This document shows positions 1 through 12,396 of a DNA stretch of 64,000 nucleotides, piece by piece. The stretch comes from Polyporus tsugae. Taxonomy: Eukaryota > Basidiomycota > Agaricomycetes > Polyporales > Polyporaceae. The stretch's first letter is position 1; each line of letters begins with the position of its first letter. The notes below the pieces were generated by a model, which saw only the letters and a list, made by a program, of their open reading frames with translations, was not told the DNA's origin and searched no databases. The stretch is taken from positions 5,001 through 69,000 of the forward strand of contig JAHRBS010000012.1 in assembly GCA_024305745.1 (NCBI GenBank), given 5' to 3'. The position numbers and the translations under genes are program-made.

Positions 1-648
1 ACTGTGAGCATTGTTTGTGACCATTTTTCCCTTTTCTGCAAGCAAATCACAGAAGCTGAACAGATCCAATGACGACCTCTCTGTGGGTTTGACTGGGAAA
101 CATGCTGTTTCAGAGAGAAAACTTTCTTACAGAGGATTTTCATTTCTTGCACTGATTGGTCAGACAATGTCAAGTCTATGATGAAATGTAACTTCCCTAG
201 CTTGAATGACCCCGCGTACAGTGTCTATCCCTGCAGAAAACATTTAGGGGGCCCTTCTAGGTAAGTACTGTCGGCGCGCAGGGTTCACTGCAGTCGAAGG
301 CGGCATGTGAGTTCGAGGTTGCAGTTGTCCGTCCAGGATGGACCGGTTCGGCACTAGGAGGGACAGGGGGCGAGTGGTAGGAGGTATCCCATCCTGGACG
401 GACTGTTTCAATATCAGGCTGGACTCCCAGCGGGGTGCGTCCGTCCAGGATTACCAAATAGTTGACAGGAAGTGGCAGGGTGTCCGTCCTGAACGAGCAG
501 CTGTTGCAAAGACAATCAGCTACAGGAGCTAAGATGCCCTAGTGCCCTGCATGTACATGTTATCTATTTTTTGACGTTGGCTGACTGATTGAATGGTCTC
601 ATAGTCGCCTGTACACCTTCGTTACCCCGTCACGACTCCTCAATTACG

Positions 649-2258
649 TGTCCGTCCAGGACGGACACCGGGGGCCCCAGGCCAATTGCCGCCACGGGCA
701 CACTCACCGCCTTGTCCGTCCAGGACGGACACTCGGGGCATGTGCGCCGGAAAGGAAGATCACCGCATGGAAGGAACAAGCAAAGAGCGGCATCGAATTC
801 CCATTCCCAGGGTGCGGACACCCCTTACAATGCGTTCGCGTTCTCGGGGTCAAACCACGCCGCGAAGTCCCGCTCGAAGTTCAAGCTCGAGTCGTTCATG
901 AGCGTTCAACCCAGGCTCCCTAATTCAGCGAGAACGTAGGCAGTGAAGGCGCCGGAGGGGGCAGAGGAAGGGATGTTGAGAGGGCCGGAGGAGACGATAG
1001 GGGCAAGGTGAAGGAGTAAGTAGTAACTCAGGAGGTAGGGGCGGACACACCTACTCACCGAAACGAGAACCATCCGTCCAGGACGGACGTTCGCTGCGCC
1101 CCACATGAATTGATCGGTCTCTCTTCGCTGTGTTGCCCAGTAGCCACCACTACCCAACCCGTAAAATCACCCGGTATTGCCTTGGCTTTCGGAACTTGCG
1201 ACCGATGAGACGCTCAGCGTCTTCGAAGTTGCGAGGTCCCTGGGGATCCGGTTCTTGCCTGCAACGCTGGAAGGTGACTGAGGTGGTGCAATTGCGTTGT
1301 TGATGTTGGTCTCGACACGTTGGCAAATATCGAATTTTCACATCTGCCCCAAAAGCTAGGTGGTATCCCGTCCATTCTCGTCCACGAGTGCACCCTCGAG
1401 TGCTGGCGGCACCAAGGGAATTCGGCAAGTATCATGGCATTGGACAGGACAAGGGGAGATGGCAGTAGCGAGGACGCTACCGTGTTTGTCTGCCCCACTA
1501 GATGAGTAATAATAATGCCCTTGTTCAACGTGTTTTTAGGCGAAGAGGAGTGTCATAAGCTCCCGCTGTCGTCAAGTTTCTAGGCTCCTCGGACTCTCAT
1601 GTGTAACTGAGGGTCTGGCCATGAGGCATATCTGTACAGCGTGGTGTACGTCCTGGACGGTAACATCGGGCACTGTCCCCGACTGTTGAACATTTATCCA
1701 CCGTTGAGTATTGTCCTCGTGTGATAGATACCTCTAAGCTTATGTTCAACGCGGCAGACACGAGGCAAAGTGCGTGCGTCCCACCGCAGCTGTCCGTCCA
1801 GGACGGACACATCCGCCACCGCCCAGTACAGCGTGGTGTACGTCCTGGACGGTAACGTCGGGCACTGTCCCCGACTGTTGAACATTTATCCACCGTTGAG
1901 TATTGTCCTCGTGTGATAGATACCTCTAAGCTTACGTTCAACGCGGCAGACACGAGGCAAAGTGCGTGCGTCCCACCGCAGCTGTCCGTCCTGGACGGAC
2001 ACATCCGCCACCGCCCAGGGAGGTTCAACTGTTTCCCGCTCGCGGCCCATCGTCCTCATGTTGCACATTGGTCCTGAATTCGACACATGTTGAGTCCTCG
2101 AGGCCGCCTTAGCAACGGACACTGTATTCCACCTATTGTATCACTCCAGTCGCAACGACGAGCCTCTCGTCACCGCGTGTCGGGGCCCAGCGGCCCAGCG
2201 GGCACCCACCCGCAAAGTCGACAGGTGTCCTGTCCTCCGTGTCCGTCCAGGACGGACA
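649..2258. repeat. Cluster of 19-bp palindromes, left flank
   Basis: Exact TGTCCGTCCWGGACGGACA copies lie at 649-667, 713-731, 1791-1809, 1983-2001 and 2240-2258, with a near-copy at 1072-1090. The centre base is A in most and T at 1983. The last copy lies only about 27 bp upstream of the TATA box of the first large gene. Truncated versions of the motif occur at about 1650 and 1842. Spacing is irregular. Confidence 0.9.
1634..2017. repeat. 192-bp tandem duplication, two copies
   Basis: Positions 1634-1825 are repeated at 1826-2017 with only a few substitutions. Each copy contains one full 19-bp palindrome (1791 and 1983) and one truncated version (about 1650 and 1842). The two full copies have opposite centre bases, A and T. 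Confidence 0.9.
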
Positions 2259-2284
2259 GGTCTGTATCCCAGTGCAGGCCTCGG

Positions 2285-2291
2285 TATAAAA
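2285..2291 (+). promoter_or_regulatory. TATA box of the 2,324 gene
   Basis: TATAAAA lies 33 bp upstream of the ATG at 2324, which sits in a good start context (AACCATGG). The gap leaves room for a very short 5' leader. Confidence 0.6.
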
Positions 2292-2323
2292 TCACATCGC
2301 TCCGTGCAAGTCGATCTGCAACC

Positions 2324-5300
2324 ATGGCGCCACCGCTGTTCCCTGATGAGCCTCTCCCTCCTCGAACCATCGGCCTTACGGAGTTCGTACAACTCGCTGA
2401 ACAGTACTGTAACGACGAGAACATCGACCGTTTCGTCAACCTAGTCCTCGCGGGTCGCGCACCCATAACCCGCCCCAATGCAAACACCAACCAACGCCGT
2501 CTTTTCATTAATCCCCGTTACGAATGCGAGTTTCCCGAATGTTACACCATTCTTGGCGACTTTGACTCTGTTATCGGTCTCACTCGTCTCCTTCCATTCA
2601 GCAAGTCTATCACCTGGCACTTGTTTCCCCCTTTCTCCGAGACCCTTACCACTTCCGTCCACATCAAGTGGCCTATCACCAGAAATGTAAGTAAATAACC
2701 TACATCAATCGTCACCACTCTCACCCACTCTGTTATTCAGAACGCCACCCTTCAGGTCCCGCTTCACAAAATTCCGAACTGCCTTTGCTTCAAGTTCAGG
2801 ACCCGCCACCAGGGTCGTCTCTTCTTCCCAAAGCGATACGACCCGCACGTCCCTCCCACGCTTAGTAACGAGGTCTTGGCCTCCATCTACGATGATGCCA
2901 TCCGTCCCGCCCTCGGGGCTGTCGCCCCCGAACTCGCAGTCCAGTGGCCGGTGAATTTCAGTCACGTCACTCGTCTCGTTCGGAGCCGCACTGGCCAGCT
3001 CGGCGCCCTTACCAAGGACATCACCCAGGTCTTTCTTGAGGCCTTCGCGCGCGAGCTCCTCGATCGCCTGGCCCAGCTCGACGAGAGCTTCGCGGATGCC
3101 TTCTTCGAGATCGAGGCCAAAGGCGTGAAGGCTTCCAGCGCTCACAACCCCCAGGATTGGTGGGCTCGCAGTGAGGCCCTTGCAGCGGTCTTGGACCCCA
3201 TCGACCAGCAGCTTATTCCCGACGAGGAGTTGGAGTCACGTTGGTTTGTCGACGTCGCCCTGGAAGTTCACGCTGAGGGCCGGGTTATGCAATGGCTGAC
3301 CGAAAGTCACACCCGGCTCATTCGACACATGCTTCCCTCTATCTCAGAGGACCAGGCCATCGCTTTGAAGCGCAGCAAAGCTTTCAAGGAGGACCTCAGC
3401 GGACACCTCACAGCATTGTCCGGCTTCCGCCTCGAGACGGGGACGAAAGGGCGCGCTGACCATGTCTCCTATATCAACGTCTACACCACCGACAAGTCAG
3501 CGACCTATCAGCAGCACGCAGGGACCTATCGGCGTCGCACCGCGCAGGACCTCTTGCCCAACCCTTTCGAGAAGTTCCTTTCCGACGTCGACACCGTCGC
3601 AGAGACCTTCGCCGACTGCGCAGGGGGTTCCGGTGTCCTCCAGAACGGTGCAGCTCGTATGGAGGCCCGCGTCGGCCTCTTGTATGCCAAGCAGGCTCTC
3701 GCAGACATCCCCGACGACCTCGTCACGGAGTCGATTCTCGCCGTGGACTCCGCCATCTGGTGGTAAGTCCTCTGTCTATGGTTACCTGTAAGCTTTCTAA
3801 TAGTTCATTTATAAAGGTACTTCAAGTTCTTCCGCGCATCGGCGCTCTACCGGCTCTTCAAAGAGTTGGCAAGCTCCCCTCCCGATGCTCGTTCTTGGAC
3901 ACCCAGCCTCATGTTGGGTGCTGTCTGCGTCTACATGTTCAACGCTGTCATCTACCGCCCTTCCGGGAAGAGGATCGAGGAGGAGCTTGGCAGGCAGTGC
4001 GCGTTTTGGACCCATCCCCACGTCCACCCCTACGAGGCAGACTATGCGGATGCCGAGTTCGAGAACGTCAACCTCGTCCCTTGCACCCTCGACCGTGGCC
4101 TCTACTTCATCGCCGGTCTCGTGCGCGACGAAACTCATGGCGTCTTCCGTCTCGCCGCTGTCCGTCAGTTAGAACGGGAGGAACTCGCTATCCTCTACAA
4201 GAAGCCCAACCTACACGACATCGCGAAGGCCTTCGGCGGGCGTTCTTTTGGCCTCTCCATCTACAGTCGATCACACAAGGACCGGACCAACACCAGGCGG
4301 CCCACCGTCCCCATCCAGGCTGTCAGAGGTCAGCTTACCCTTCACAATTTCACCCTCACTCAACACGGCGTCGCGCGCATCCCCACCATGCAAATGACGG
4401 GCCCTGACATCGAGAACCTCGACGACCCGGAGGACGAAGAAGTTTCCTTGGATCGCGCCTTCTCTCTTCTCTGGGCCCAGTTCCCTTCCGACATCATCCA
4501 ATGCTCCCCGAACCAGAAGAATCGGCACAAGCCTTCGTACATCAAGCTGAGCCAAGCTGCGCGCGAGGCTGTGACCCACGACTTCTTCCGAGCTGTCGAG
4601 CTTCCTTTCGAGGCCGCGTACCTGCGCCTTTGCAATGAGCAGCAATGGAGAGAACTCGTCTTCGACAAGTTCTTCCCGCCCAAAGGGACTGTTCTCTCCG
4701 ATCGCCTTCAGAACTTCCGCAACGCCCGCTATTTCTCGAGCTACATTGGCGAGATAGGCCGCCTCTCAGACCACGACGCCACGGTTATCCGCGATGAGCT
4801 TTGGATTCTATTCCGAGGGCTGTCCTGGCTCCCGCATCCTTATTCGGATCGCATGTGGAAGAGCAAGGCCTGGCATCCGCTCCCTGCAGGCTGGAGGGCC
4901 CTTCCTCCCGGGCACGACGAACCAGCCGTTCATATCGTCGTCAACAGCGCCAAGTGCCCCGATCCTCGCGCCGTCTTTCTGCTCGGCGCGCCTAACCCGC
5001 GCGCTCGGGAGGCCGAGCCGGAAGACGAGGAAGACGCCGCGTGGGTCGAGCTAGCCCAACGCCTCCAAACGATCAACATGACCCACGGAGAGCCTCGCCT
5101 CGATCTCGCCCACAGCGTCGGTCCCCTCCTCGACAGCATTCGCAGCCTCCCAGGTGGTGGGCATGCCCGCGAGCGTGAACGTTCCCCGAGCGTTGCGGGG
5201 AGTAGTGCCAGTCAGGCCGGAGGGGCGGGCCGCGGTAACGCTTATCGTCGCGAAGAAGAAGAGGAGTCTAGCAGTGGGGTCGAAGTGGGCCGGGCTCTGA

Positions 5301-5518
5301 GCGAGCCCCCGGTGGATGTCTTTTCCATCGGACTCACTCGCGGTCACGACGACTGGAGCCCGCCGCCCTCGCCCGTACTCATGTTCCCTTCTAGCCCGGA
5401 GCTCGTTGAGTGTGCCCTTTTCGACGGACTTGACGCGTCTGACGAGGAACGGGGCCCGAAGCGCCGCCGCGTGAACTCTGACCGTTTCGTAGATTTCGAC
5501 GCGTACAGTGATGTTTAG
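2324..5518 (+). CDS. Large hypothetical protein, 1,028 aa, three exons
   Basis: The exons are 2324-2686, 2741-3762 and 3817-5518. Both introns are about 54 nt with GT-AG ends, and the frame is continuous across them. The start is the ATG behind the TATA box at 2285. I do not recognise the family. The N-terminal half is mostly helical and acidic/hydrophobic with no signal peptide or membrane segment. The last 130 residues are low-complexity, rich in E, S and R, with a basic patch (GPKRRRVNS) resembling a nuclear localisation signal. It lies co-oriented upstream of a SNF2-like helicase gene, separated by a perfect-looking foldback, so the two could form one functional or mobile unit. That pairing is inference. 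A mobile-element protein is possible, but no catalytic signature or terminal repeats were seen. Confidence 0.75.
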
Positions 5519-5616
5519 TGTTTCGTGAAAGTACACCGAACGTGTTTCATACAAATATATGCGTAGTTTGATTCTCAGCTGCGAGTGTTCGTTTCACGCG
5601 TGGCTCGGTCGAGACG

Positions 5617-6304
5617 CGTCCGTCCTGGACGGACACAGACAGAGGCGGGGACGTTCTGCCATAGTTCAACTGGCAAGACCGGCAAATGTGTCCGTCCTGG
5701 ACGGACACATAGGGAGGGAGCCCTGCACTGTACTTTGCTCCAATGATCACATTTCAGGGAGCAGAACTGTCCGTCCTGGACGGACACATGGGGTGTGGGA
5801 GCTGTTCGGGCGCTCTCAGGCCTCACCGACTCTTTATCCGTCCTGGACGGACAAACTGGGCTTATGGCCTGCACTATATTTGACATATCATTTGTTAATC
5901 CTCTGTCAAGTGCTGGGCCCCAGAGGCTGCTGATCCTCTGTCAATGGCTCGGCCAAGGAGGTTGCTCCGTGGCTTAGCCATTGACAGGGGATCAACAAAT
6001 GCCCAGCGACTGAGGATTAACAAATGCAAATGATATGTCAAATATAGTGCAGGCCATAAGCCCAGTTTGTCCGTCCAGGACGGATAAAGAGTCGGTGAGG
6101 CCTGAGAGCGCCCGAACAGCTCCCACACCCCATGTGTCCGTCCAGGACGGACAGTTCTGCTCCCTGAAATGTGATCATTGGAGCAAAGTACAGTGCAGGG
6201 CTCCCTCCCTATGTGTCCGTCCAGGACGGACACATTTGCCGGTCTTGCCAGTTGAACTATGGCAGAACATCCCCGCCTCTGTCTGTGTCCGTCCAGGACA
6301 GACT
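5617..6304. repeat. Long foldback (about 340-bp arms) carrying palindromes
   Basis: The sequence from 5617 to about 5958 is repeated as its reverse complement up to 6304, giving a nearly uninterrupted hairpin of about 690 bp with a short, imperfect loop near 5960. Each arm carries four copies of the 19-bp palindrome, exact or with one or two changes: 5617, 5689, 5768 and 5835 on the left; 6068, 6135, 6214 and 6286 on the right. It lies between the stop of the 1,028-aa gene and the helicase gene. A further degenerate half motif lies at about 6397. Confidence 0.9.
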
Positions 6305-6776
6305 CATCTCGCCCCGCGGTGCGGCGCGGTGAGTGAAGCCATCAGTCAGCTGAGGTACGGTGACATGCACCAGCGAATGCCAGTTTCCACTGTGCGTGTC
6401 CGTCCAGGACGCGCTGTCTCAGCCCGGGAATGGATTGCCAGAGAGGTGCTTTTGCTTGACCTCCTAGAAGTAAATAACAAGCCCATCAACAAGTGCAGCC
6501 CCGCACCCGCGTTGGGTACAAAGAAACATACCGCCCAGAGTATCGTGGATCTCCGCGAGACTCGGAGTCCGAGGACGTGACAGGCAGGCCACGGAGCATG
6601 TGGTCGTTGTGTCCGCGGCCATCACGTCGAGGTTTCTATTTAGGAAGTCAATTGCAACCTCCACGAGGTTCTTTTCCCGAAAAGGCCATGCAACTTCCTC
6701 GAGGGATCGTTGAGGACACCGCGTGTTCAGGGTCGGGCCAGGGCTCATTGTGGTCGCCGCCGCCTCATGTTGGGCG

Positions 6777-6784
6777 GTATATAT
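6777..6784 (+). promoter_or_regulatory. TATA-like box of the SNF2-like gene
   Basis: A TATATAT run lies about 90 bp upstream of the ATG at 6870, followed by a C/T-rich leader typical of filamentous fungi. Confidence 0.45.
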
Positions 6785-6869
6785 CAGACAGAGTTCGATG
6801 CGCCCGCTCCCTCCAACCCCCTTTCTCCCCACCACCTTCAAGCTCACCAGCACCCACCAACTCGACAGC

Positions 6870-9800
6870 ATGCCCTCCCTCGACAACGTCAGCCACCTCC
6901 TCACCATCTGCGCGGACACGCCGGAGTCGTTCACGTGGAACGTTTGGCAAGACCGTACCGGCCTCCTCGCGATGCCGTTCGGCCCAGAGGCGACTTACAA
7001 GACGGCCGGCATGAACAAAAAGGAATACAAATTAGCAAAGGTTTTTTATCGGCGCTGGTTGGAGGAAGTGGGGTCCGCCAAACGGTTGCAGTTTGTTCGC
7101 GGGCGGACCGACGCGCACCAGGAGGGGCGCGTGATCGTGAAGAAGTGGGCGGCTGACAAGTGGGCGGAATGGGAGATCTCGGAGTTGGTCGCTTCGACTC
7201 TCGATACCTGCAGCTTCAAGACGTTCGACGTCCCCAAGGCCCTCAAGCGCGACCAAGTAGTTTATTTAGTGTAGTTGTTTATTATACGGTTTACTGACTT
7301 ATGTGCACAGTGGCCGAATGCGACGGACCTCGGTATCCGTGACGTAGTCGCCCCCAACCTCGCCCTTGCGATGTTCGGCCCCGACTGCGTCACGGGGGTG
7401 GGGTCGATCCAGGTCGTCCACATCCCCCTCATGCCGGTCGTTGGGGGTCTCATCGTTTCGGCGTGGGACTCGAGGGGGCGGGCGTGGAAGCGGGCGCGTG
7501 CGGGCGCGGTCAAGAACGAGGATAAGTTGGCGCGGGACGTTGCAGGTAAGCCCCAAGTCCCATTTCGCAGCTTGCAGGCTGACCTTTGTTTGTAGCACTC
7601 GAGTCCCCCGACGCAGTGCCCACCCCCTCCGAGATCGCTCGGATCATCCAGCGTATCAAGCGGACGGTCACCAAGTCGGAATTGTTCGGCGACGCGGCCA
7701 TGGTGGAGCTCGTCGCTGCGTGGAAGACCAGGCTCGAGCAGATGTACGAGGTGGCGGCGAAAGTCAAGGAGGCGAAGCACGACCGTAAACACCTTTTGTT
7801 ACTGTTCTTACATTTGTGTTACTGACGCGTTTGATTTACAGGCATTCCCGCCGGCCTCCTGAAGGCCCTCAAGGCCCTCGCGGACACGCCAACGGTGCAC
7901 ATCGTCCTGTGCGAGCTCGAGCAAGCGATGGACGACCTCCCCGAACACTACCTCGACGCGGTCGCCGAAGCTGCCGACGAGTTCGACTTCTCGGACTGGC
8001 TGACGGGCGTCGAGGACCTCCAGGACAAGGACCCGCAGGAGCTTTGGGCCGGCCTTGGGCTGAACAACGAGCAGATCCCTGGGTTCAACGAGGTCGAGGA
8101 TCCGCGTGGCGAGGTCAACCCCTGGGACCCGACGCAGTGGGCTAAGTTCGTCAACACCGACAAGGCGCTCGCTTTCGGTCCCCGGTGGCATCAGCTCGTC
8201 GGGATCACGAAGATGTGCGAGCTCATCATCAAGGGCAAACCCCTCCTCCTCATGGACCAAGTCGGCGTCGGCAAGACGCTCCAGATCGTCGGCGCCATAG
8301 TCATGTACCCGATGCTTCGCGCGTACTACCAGAGGAACAAAAGGTTCCCCCCGCAATTCAGTAAGTCTTTGCCTTTTCTGCTCGTTACTTGCATTTACTA
8401 ACAGTGTGTATTACAGAGGGCCTGAAGTGCGACACGCCGGACGGGAACTTGCCCGACCGTCCCCACCTCATCATCGTCCCGGTCCCGCTATTCGACCAAT
8501 GGATGTTCGAGTTCAAGCGGTACGTCAAGTTCGGCTCTGTCGACATCTACCCGTACAAGCACCAGTGGGCCCAGTCCGGGAGGATGGCGATCTGGGACGA
8601 AGTGTTCCACCTCAAGGACGACAAGCAGACGCTGAGCCACAAGGTTCTGCTCGTCGCGTACACGGTAAGCAGCCCAGCTTTGTTTATTAACTTCTGAATA
8701 TGCATGCTAACGTCTGTAGGCCGCCGAGTCCGATTGTTCGCAGCGGTTCACGAACACGAAGAAGATCGCTCCCCAGCGGCCCGAACGTGACTCCGCGCTG
8801 CCCATGAGGTCGATGCTGTACGATTACCAGTTCGGCATCACCACCATCGACGAGGCGGCCAAGATGCGCAACCCCAGCCACCACTGGACGACAATGAACG
8901 AGCTCTCCCTCCTCTCCCACTGCACCATCGCGGCGACGGCGACGCCCATCACGAACTCGCCCTTGGTAAGTACGTTTCTTATGCTGGTTGTGGGACCATA
9001 CTGACTGCCCTTTAACAGGACTTGGTGTACATCGGCCGGTGTATCGGGATCCCCGCCTGCGAGGAGGAAACACTCTTGGTCGACATGAAGAAGAAGCTCA
9101 TGGCCGCCGCGCGCAAGTCCAACATCGAGTTCCGCAACGCTCGCGAGGACGGCGACTTCGTACAGGGGATCCTCAACGGCGAGATCGACCTCCCGGCCAA
9201 GAAGGAGCAGGTCAAGCAAATGACCTCGTACACCGTCGCGCTTCGCAAGATGTTCAACGGCCACACCATCCGCCGCACCCTGGACGCCGTCGACTGGGAG
9301 GGGCGTCCCATCTCGGGGCTGAGCCCTTACGTCGCCCAACAAATAATGCTCACGCCGTTGGACGAGGAGTCGGAGGTGTTGGAGGCGACAGCAGCCGCGA
9401 TCGTCGCTGAGCACGACACCGCGCGCACTGCCGCGATGGTTGCGCAGGCTGAAGGACACGTAAGTCTTCTCGTTCTCGTTGATACTCAAGACACACAGGG
9501 CGGACGCTTCGAGACACGACCGGGTCTCGAAGTGTCCGTCCTGGACGGACACACAGGGGCACAGTGCCGCGTCCCAACATGCGGCAGGCTGGAGTGTCAG
9601 AGGTGTCCGTCCAGGACGGACACATAGCGCGCCGATGCCTGTTCACGGTTTCGCACTGGTGGCAATCGTGATGCAAGCACGGTGGCTGCAGGTGTCCGTC
9701 CGGGACGGACACTTCTGCGCTGACTCCTGTCTATGGGCCGGATGCCGCCAAGAGTGTCGTGGATCTCCGCGAGACCACTGGCAGGCGGGCCCCTCCCTCT

Positions 9801-12396
9801 CACCTGTCCGTCCGGGACGGATACCATTGGCGCGTGGGGAGACGAGAAGACATCGGGCAGGCCCCTCGCTCTCCTTGTCCGTCCTGGACGGATAGATTTC
9901 CACTGAGACCTCGTGAAATGCGGCGTGGTGGATTTCACGTCGATTTGTTATTGAACCGCAGGGGCCCATCCCCCGGTGTCCGTCCGGGACGGACACACTT
10001 TGTTCATCTCCACTGTTGCTCACACACTGTTCATCCAGGCTTTCTACGGTCGTTTCCGCCGCAGCCACCTCCACTACAAGCTCCTTGATGACCCGCTCTG
10101 GGCGCCGAAAGATATGGAGGAGTGGGAGGCCACCACCTCTACGAAGCTCCAGAACCTCATCGACATCCTCCTCCATCACCTCGCCGACGACAACGCCCCG
10201 CTCCTTCGCCGCCCCTCGCAAGACAGCAACGACTTGGAGGCGGATCCCGAATGGAAAATGCAGGAGCGCGACGACGAAACCGACTATCCCGACCGCATCA
10301 TCGTCTACGTCGCCTTCCCTTCCAACAACCACCTCATCACGAAGGCAATTAACACTTTTCTTCTGTCGTTATCATTACTTATACACTTTGATTTCGCAGG
10401 TCTTGAGCTTCTACGGCATCAAGTACATCGAGGTCAACGGCTCCAAGCGCATGTCCGTGCGCTCAAAGGACATAGCCAAGTTCCGCAACTCCGACCGCGA
10501 CGGACCCCGTGTTTGCCTGTTGTCGAACGTTGGCACGATGGGCCTCAACCTCCCCCAGGCCAACATCCTCGTCGCCTTGGTAAGGTTCTATGTCTTACTG
10601 TTGTTATTTCTTACCTAACATCCAAACAGGATCAAATGTGGTCGCACCAGGACTTGCTTCAACTGATCGGTCGCATTTGGCGCCACCCCCAGAAGAAGCA
10701 GGTGTTGGTTTACCAGCCTTGCCTCGAGCACGCCACGGACATGTTCCTGAGCGTTCTCTCGTTCTCGAAGAACGCGCTCCTCGCCGCCTTCACCAAGTCG
10801 TCAAAGCAGACAAGTAAGTTTTTAATTATTATCTTTATGACTCTAACAGCTGTTTACTAATGTACTGTAGAATCCATCTTCCGTCATCTCCTTCCGGCCG
10901 GGCTCCGGGATGACAGTGACGAGGATGACGAGCCCGAGCCGGAGCCCGCGACGAAGACCAAGGCCAAGCCTGCGGCCAAGGCAGCCACCCGGGCATCCAC
11001 CCGTGCATCCACCCAGGCGTCCACCCGGGCGTCCACGTCCAAGGCCAAGGCCAAGTCGCCCGCCGTCGCTGACGAGGACAAGGAGAGCTCGGAGAGCGAG
11101 GACAAGGAGAGCGAGGACGAGGAGGGCGAGGACGAGCAGCCGAAAGGCAAGGCCAAGCCTGCGGCCAAGGCAGCCCCCCCCGCGTCCAAGCCCAAGCCCA
11201 AGCCCAAGCCCAAGCCCAAGTCGCCCGCCGTCGTCGCTGACGAAGACGAGGAGAGCAAGGAGAGCGACGACGAGGAGAGCGAGGACGAGCAGCCGAAAGG
11301 CAAGGCTAAGGGTAAGGCCAAGGCAGCCCCCCCCGCCTCCACCCGTGCATCCACGCCCAAGCCCAAGCCCAAGCCCAAGCCCAAGCCCAAGCCCAAGCCC
11401 AAGTCGCCCGCCGTCGTCGCTGACGAGGGCGAGGAGGCCGAGCAACCGAGAGCCAAGGGCAAGAGCAAGGTCGCCGCCACCGCAAGGGTCGCTCCCGAGG
11501 ATGACAACGACCAGCAGCCTGAGCCTGCCCCAACCCAGCCCTCCAAGCGCGACCGCAGGAAGCTCTTGCCAGAAGTGGTGCTCGAATCGCGCCAGTCCCA
11601 GTCTGCGCCGGCGGGGAAGAACAGCAAGAAGGACAAGAAGAAGCACCCCGCGCCCGAGCCCGCGCCCGAGCCCGTGCCCGAGCCCGTGCCCGAGCTAGCC
11701 CCCCAGCCCAAGGTGTCCAAGCCCAAGGTTAGGCCTACACCGAGGGCACCAGCGGCCTCATCGTCGGCGCGCACCGAGGACACACGCGCGGAGCCCGGGC
11801 CCTCGCGTCAGACCCGTCCCGACGCCCCCGCCACCCCCAACGCTCCCCCCTTGAAGCGCACGGCCAACGTGTCAGGGCATCGCGATGAAGAGGTGGACGA
11901 CGAGCAGAAGGCCAAGCGGCAGAAGAAGAAGGAGAAGAAGGAGAGGCAGGCCCTAAAGCGCAAACGCGAGGAAGCCGAGAGAGAGCAACTGGCCCAGGCA
12001 GTCACCCTCCCCCAGAACTTTCATTTCGACTTCGACGTGGACCCGGCGCCCGAAGGTCGCAGCCCACCGGCGAAGAGGGTTGCAGGAGAGGGCGCGGGTG
12101 CCTCTGGGAGCGGCGCGGGTGCCTCTGGGAGCGGCGCGGGTGCCTCTGGGAGCGGCGCGGGTGCCTCTGGGAGCGGCGCGGGTGCCTCTGGGAGCGGCGC
12201 GGGTGCCTCTGGGAGCGGCGCGGGTGCCTCTGGCTCTTCTCCCGCCGGCGGTCGTGGTGGTGGGGCTTCTGGCGGCCGCGCATCTAGGCGCGACGATAGC
12301 GACAGCGATCGGCCAATGGAGGCCAAGGACATTTTTCTGAAGCGGGTCGCGGGGAGCGGCCGGCCTGGTAAGGCGAGTCAGCTCGGCCGCAAGTAG
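6870..12396 (+). CDS. SNF2-family-like helicase, 1,486 aa, 11 exons
   Basis: Exons: 6870-7256, 7311-7545, 7596-7784, 7842-8360, 8417-8664, 8720-8965, 9019-9459, 10039-10344, 10400-10579, 10630-10813, 10871-12396. The frame stays open throughout. Superfamily 2 helicase motifs appear in order: WHQLVGI then Walker A DQVGVGKT (near residue 412), motif II IDEAAK (near 570; DEAA rather than DEAH), motif III ATATPITN, motif V NVGTMGLNLPQ and motif VI QLIGRIWRHPQ (near 930). This spacing fits a SNF2 ATPase that would remodel chromatin or move along DNA in the nucleus. The C-terminal 500 residues are low-complexity: acidic and KP-rich blocks, basic KKK/KRKR clusters and GAGASGS repeats. The intron after exon 8 appears to be GC-AG. 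The intron after exon 7 is ten times longer than the others and full of palindromes. The family assignment is good; the exact function is unknown. Confidence 0.85.
9460..10038 (+). repeat. Helicase intron enlarged by six palindromes
   Basis: This 579-nt intron (GTAAGT to CATCCAG) compares with 50-60 nt for the other introns of the gene. It carries 19-bp palindromes at 9533, 9604, 9693, 9805, 9876 and 9977. Three have a G centre, unlike most copies elsewhere. The excess over a normal intron is about 520 bp, as if palindrome-bearing DNA had been inserted where splicing removes it. Confidence 0.85.
12091..12234 (+). repeat. 21-bp coding tandem repeat (GAGASGS)
   Basis: Six full 21-bp units plus a partial seventh, each encoding GAGASGS, lie in the C-terminal tail of the helicase gene. 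Units are identical at the DNA level, so copy number should vary between strains. Upstream (11,190-11,400), runs encoding alternating P and K behave similarly. Confidence 0.9.

Larger units (their letters stand above)
1..2280. other. Gene-poor left flank with palindromic motifs
   Basis: I see no convincing gene here. Open frames are short and mostly translate the palindromic motif itself, giving peptides such as SVQDG and RPGRT. The stretch holds exact 19-bp palindromes at 649, 713, 1791, 1983 and 2240, a near-copy at 1072, several decayed half copies between 325 and 500, and a 192-bp tandem duplication. Confidence 0.6.

Noticed and set aside
589..939. Coding regions over the palindrome clusters
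   Set aside because: The frames translate the motif itself (SVQDG, RPGRT) on both strands and in several frames; there is no other protein character.
2342..2375. Second hammerhead core (CTGATGAG) in the first large gene
   Set aside because: It is followed by CGAACC rather than GAAA, no stem I or III forms, and it lies in coding sequence.
2324..5518. KDZ or other named DNA-transposon transposase
   Set aside because: No catalytic D/D/E layout, cysteine cluster or terminal inverted repeats could be pointed out; left as unknown.
10843..11783. Long minus-strand frame rich in L, G and S
   Set aside because: It is the antisense of the low-complexity C-terminal exon of the helicase gene.
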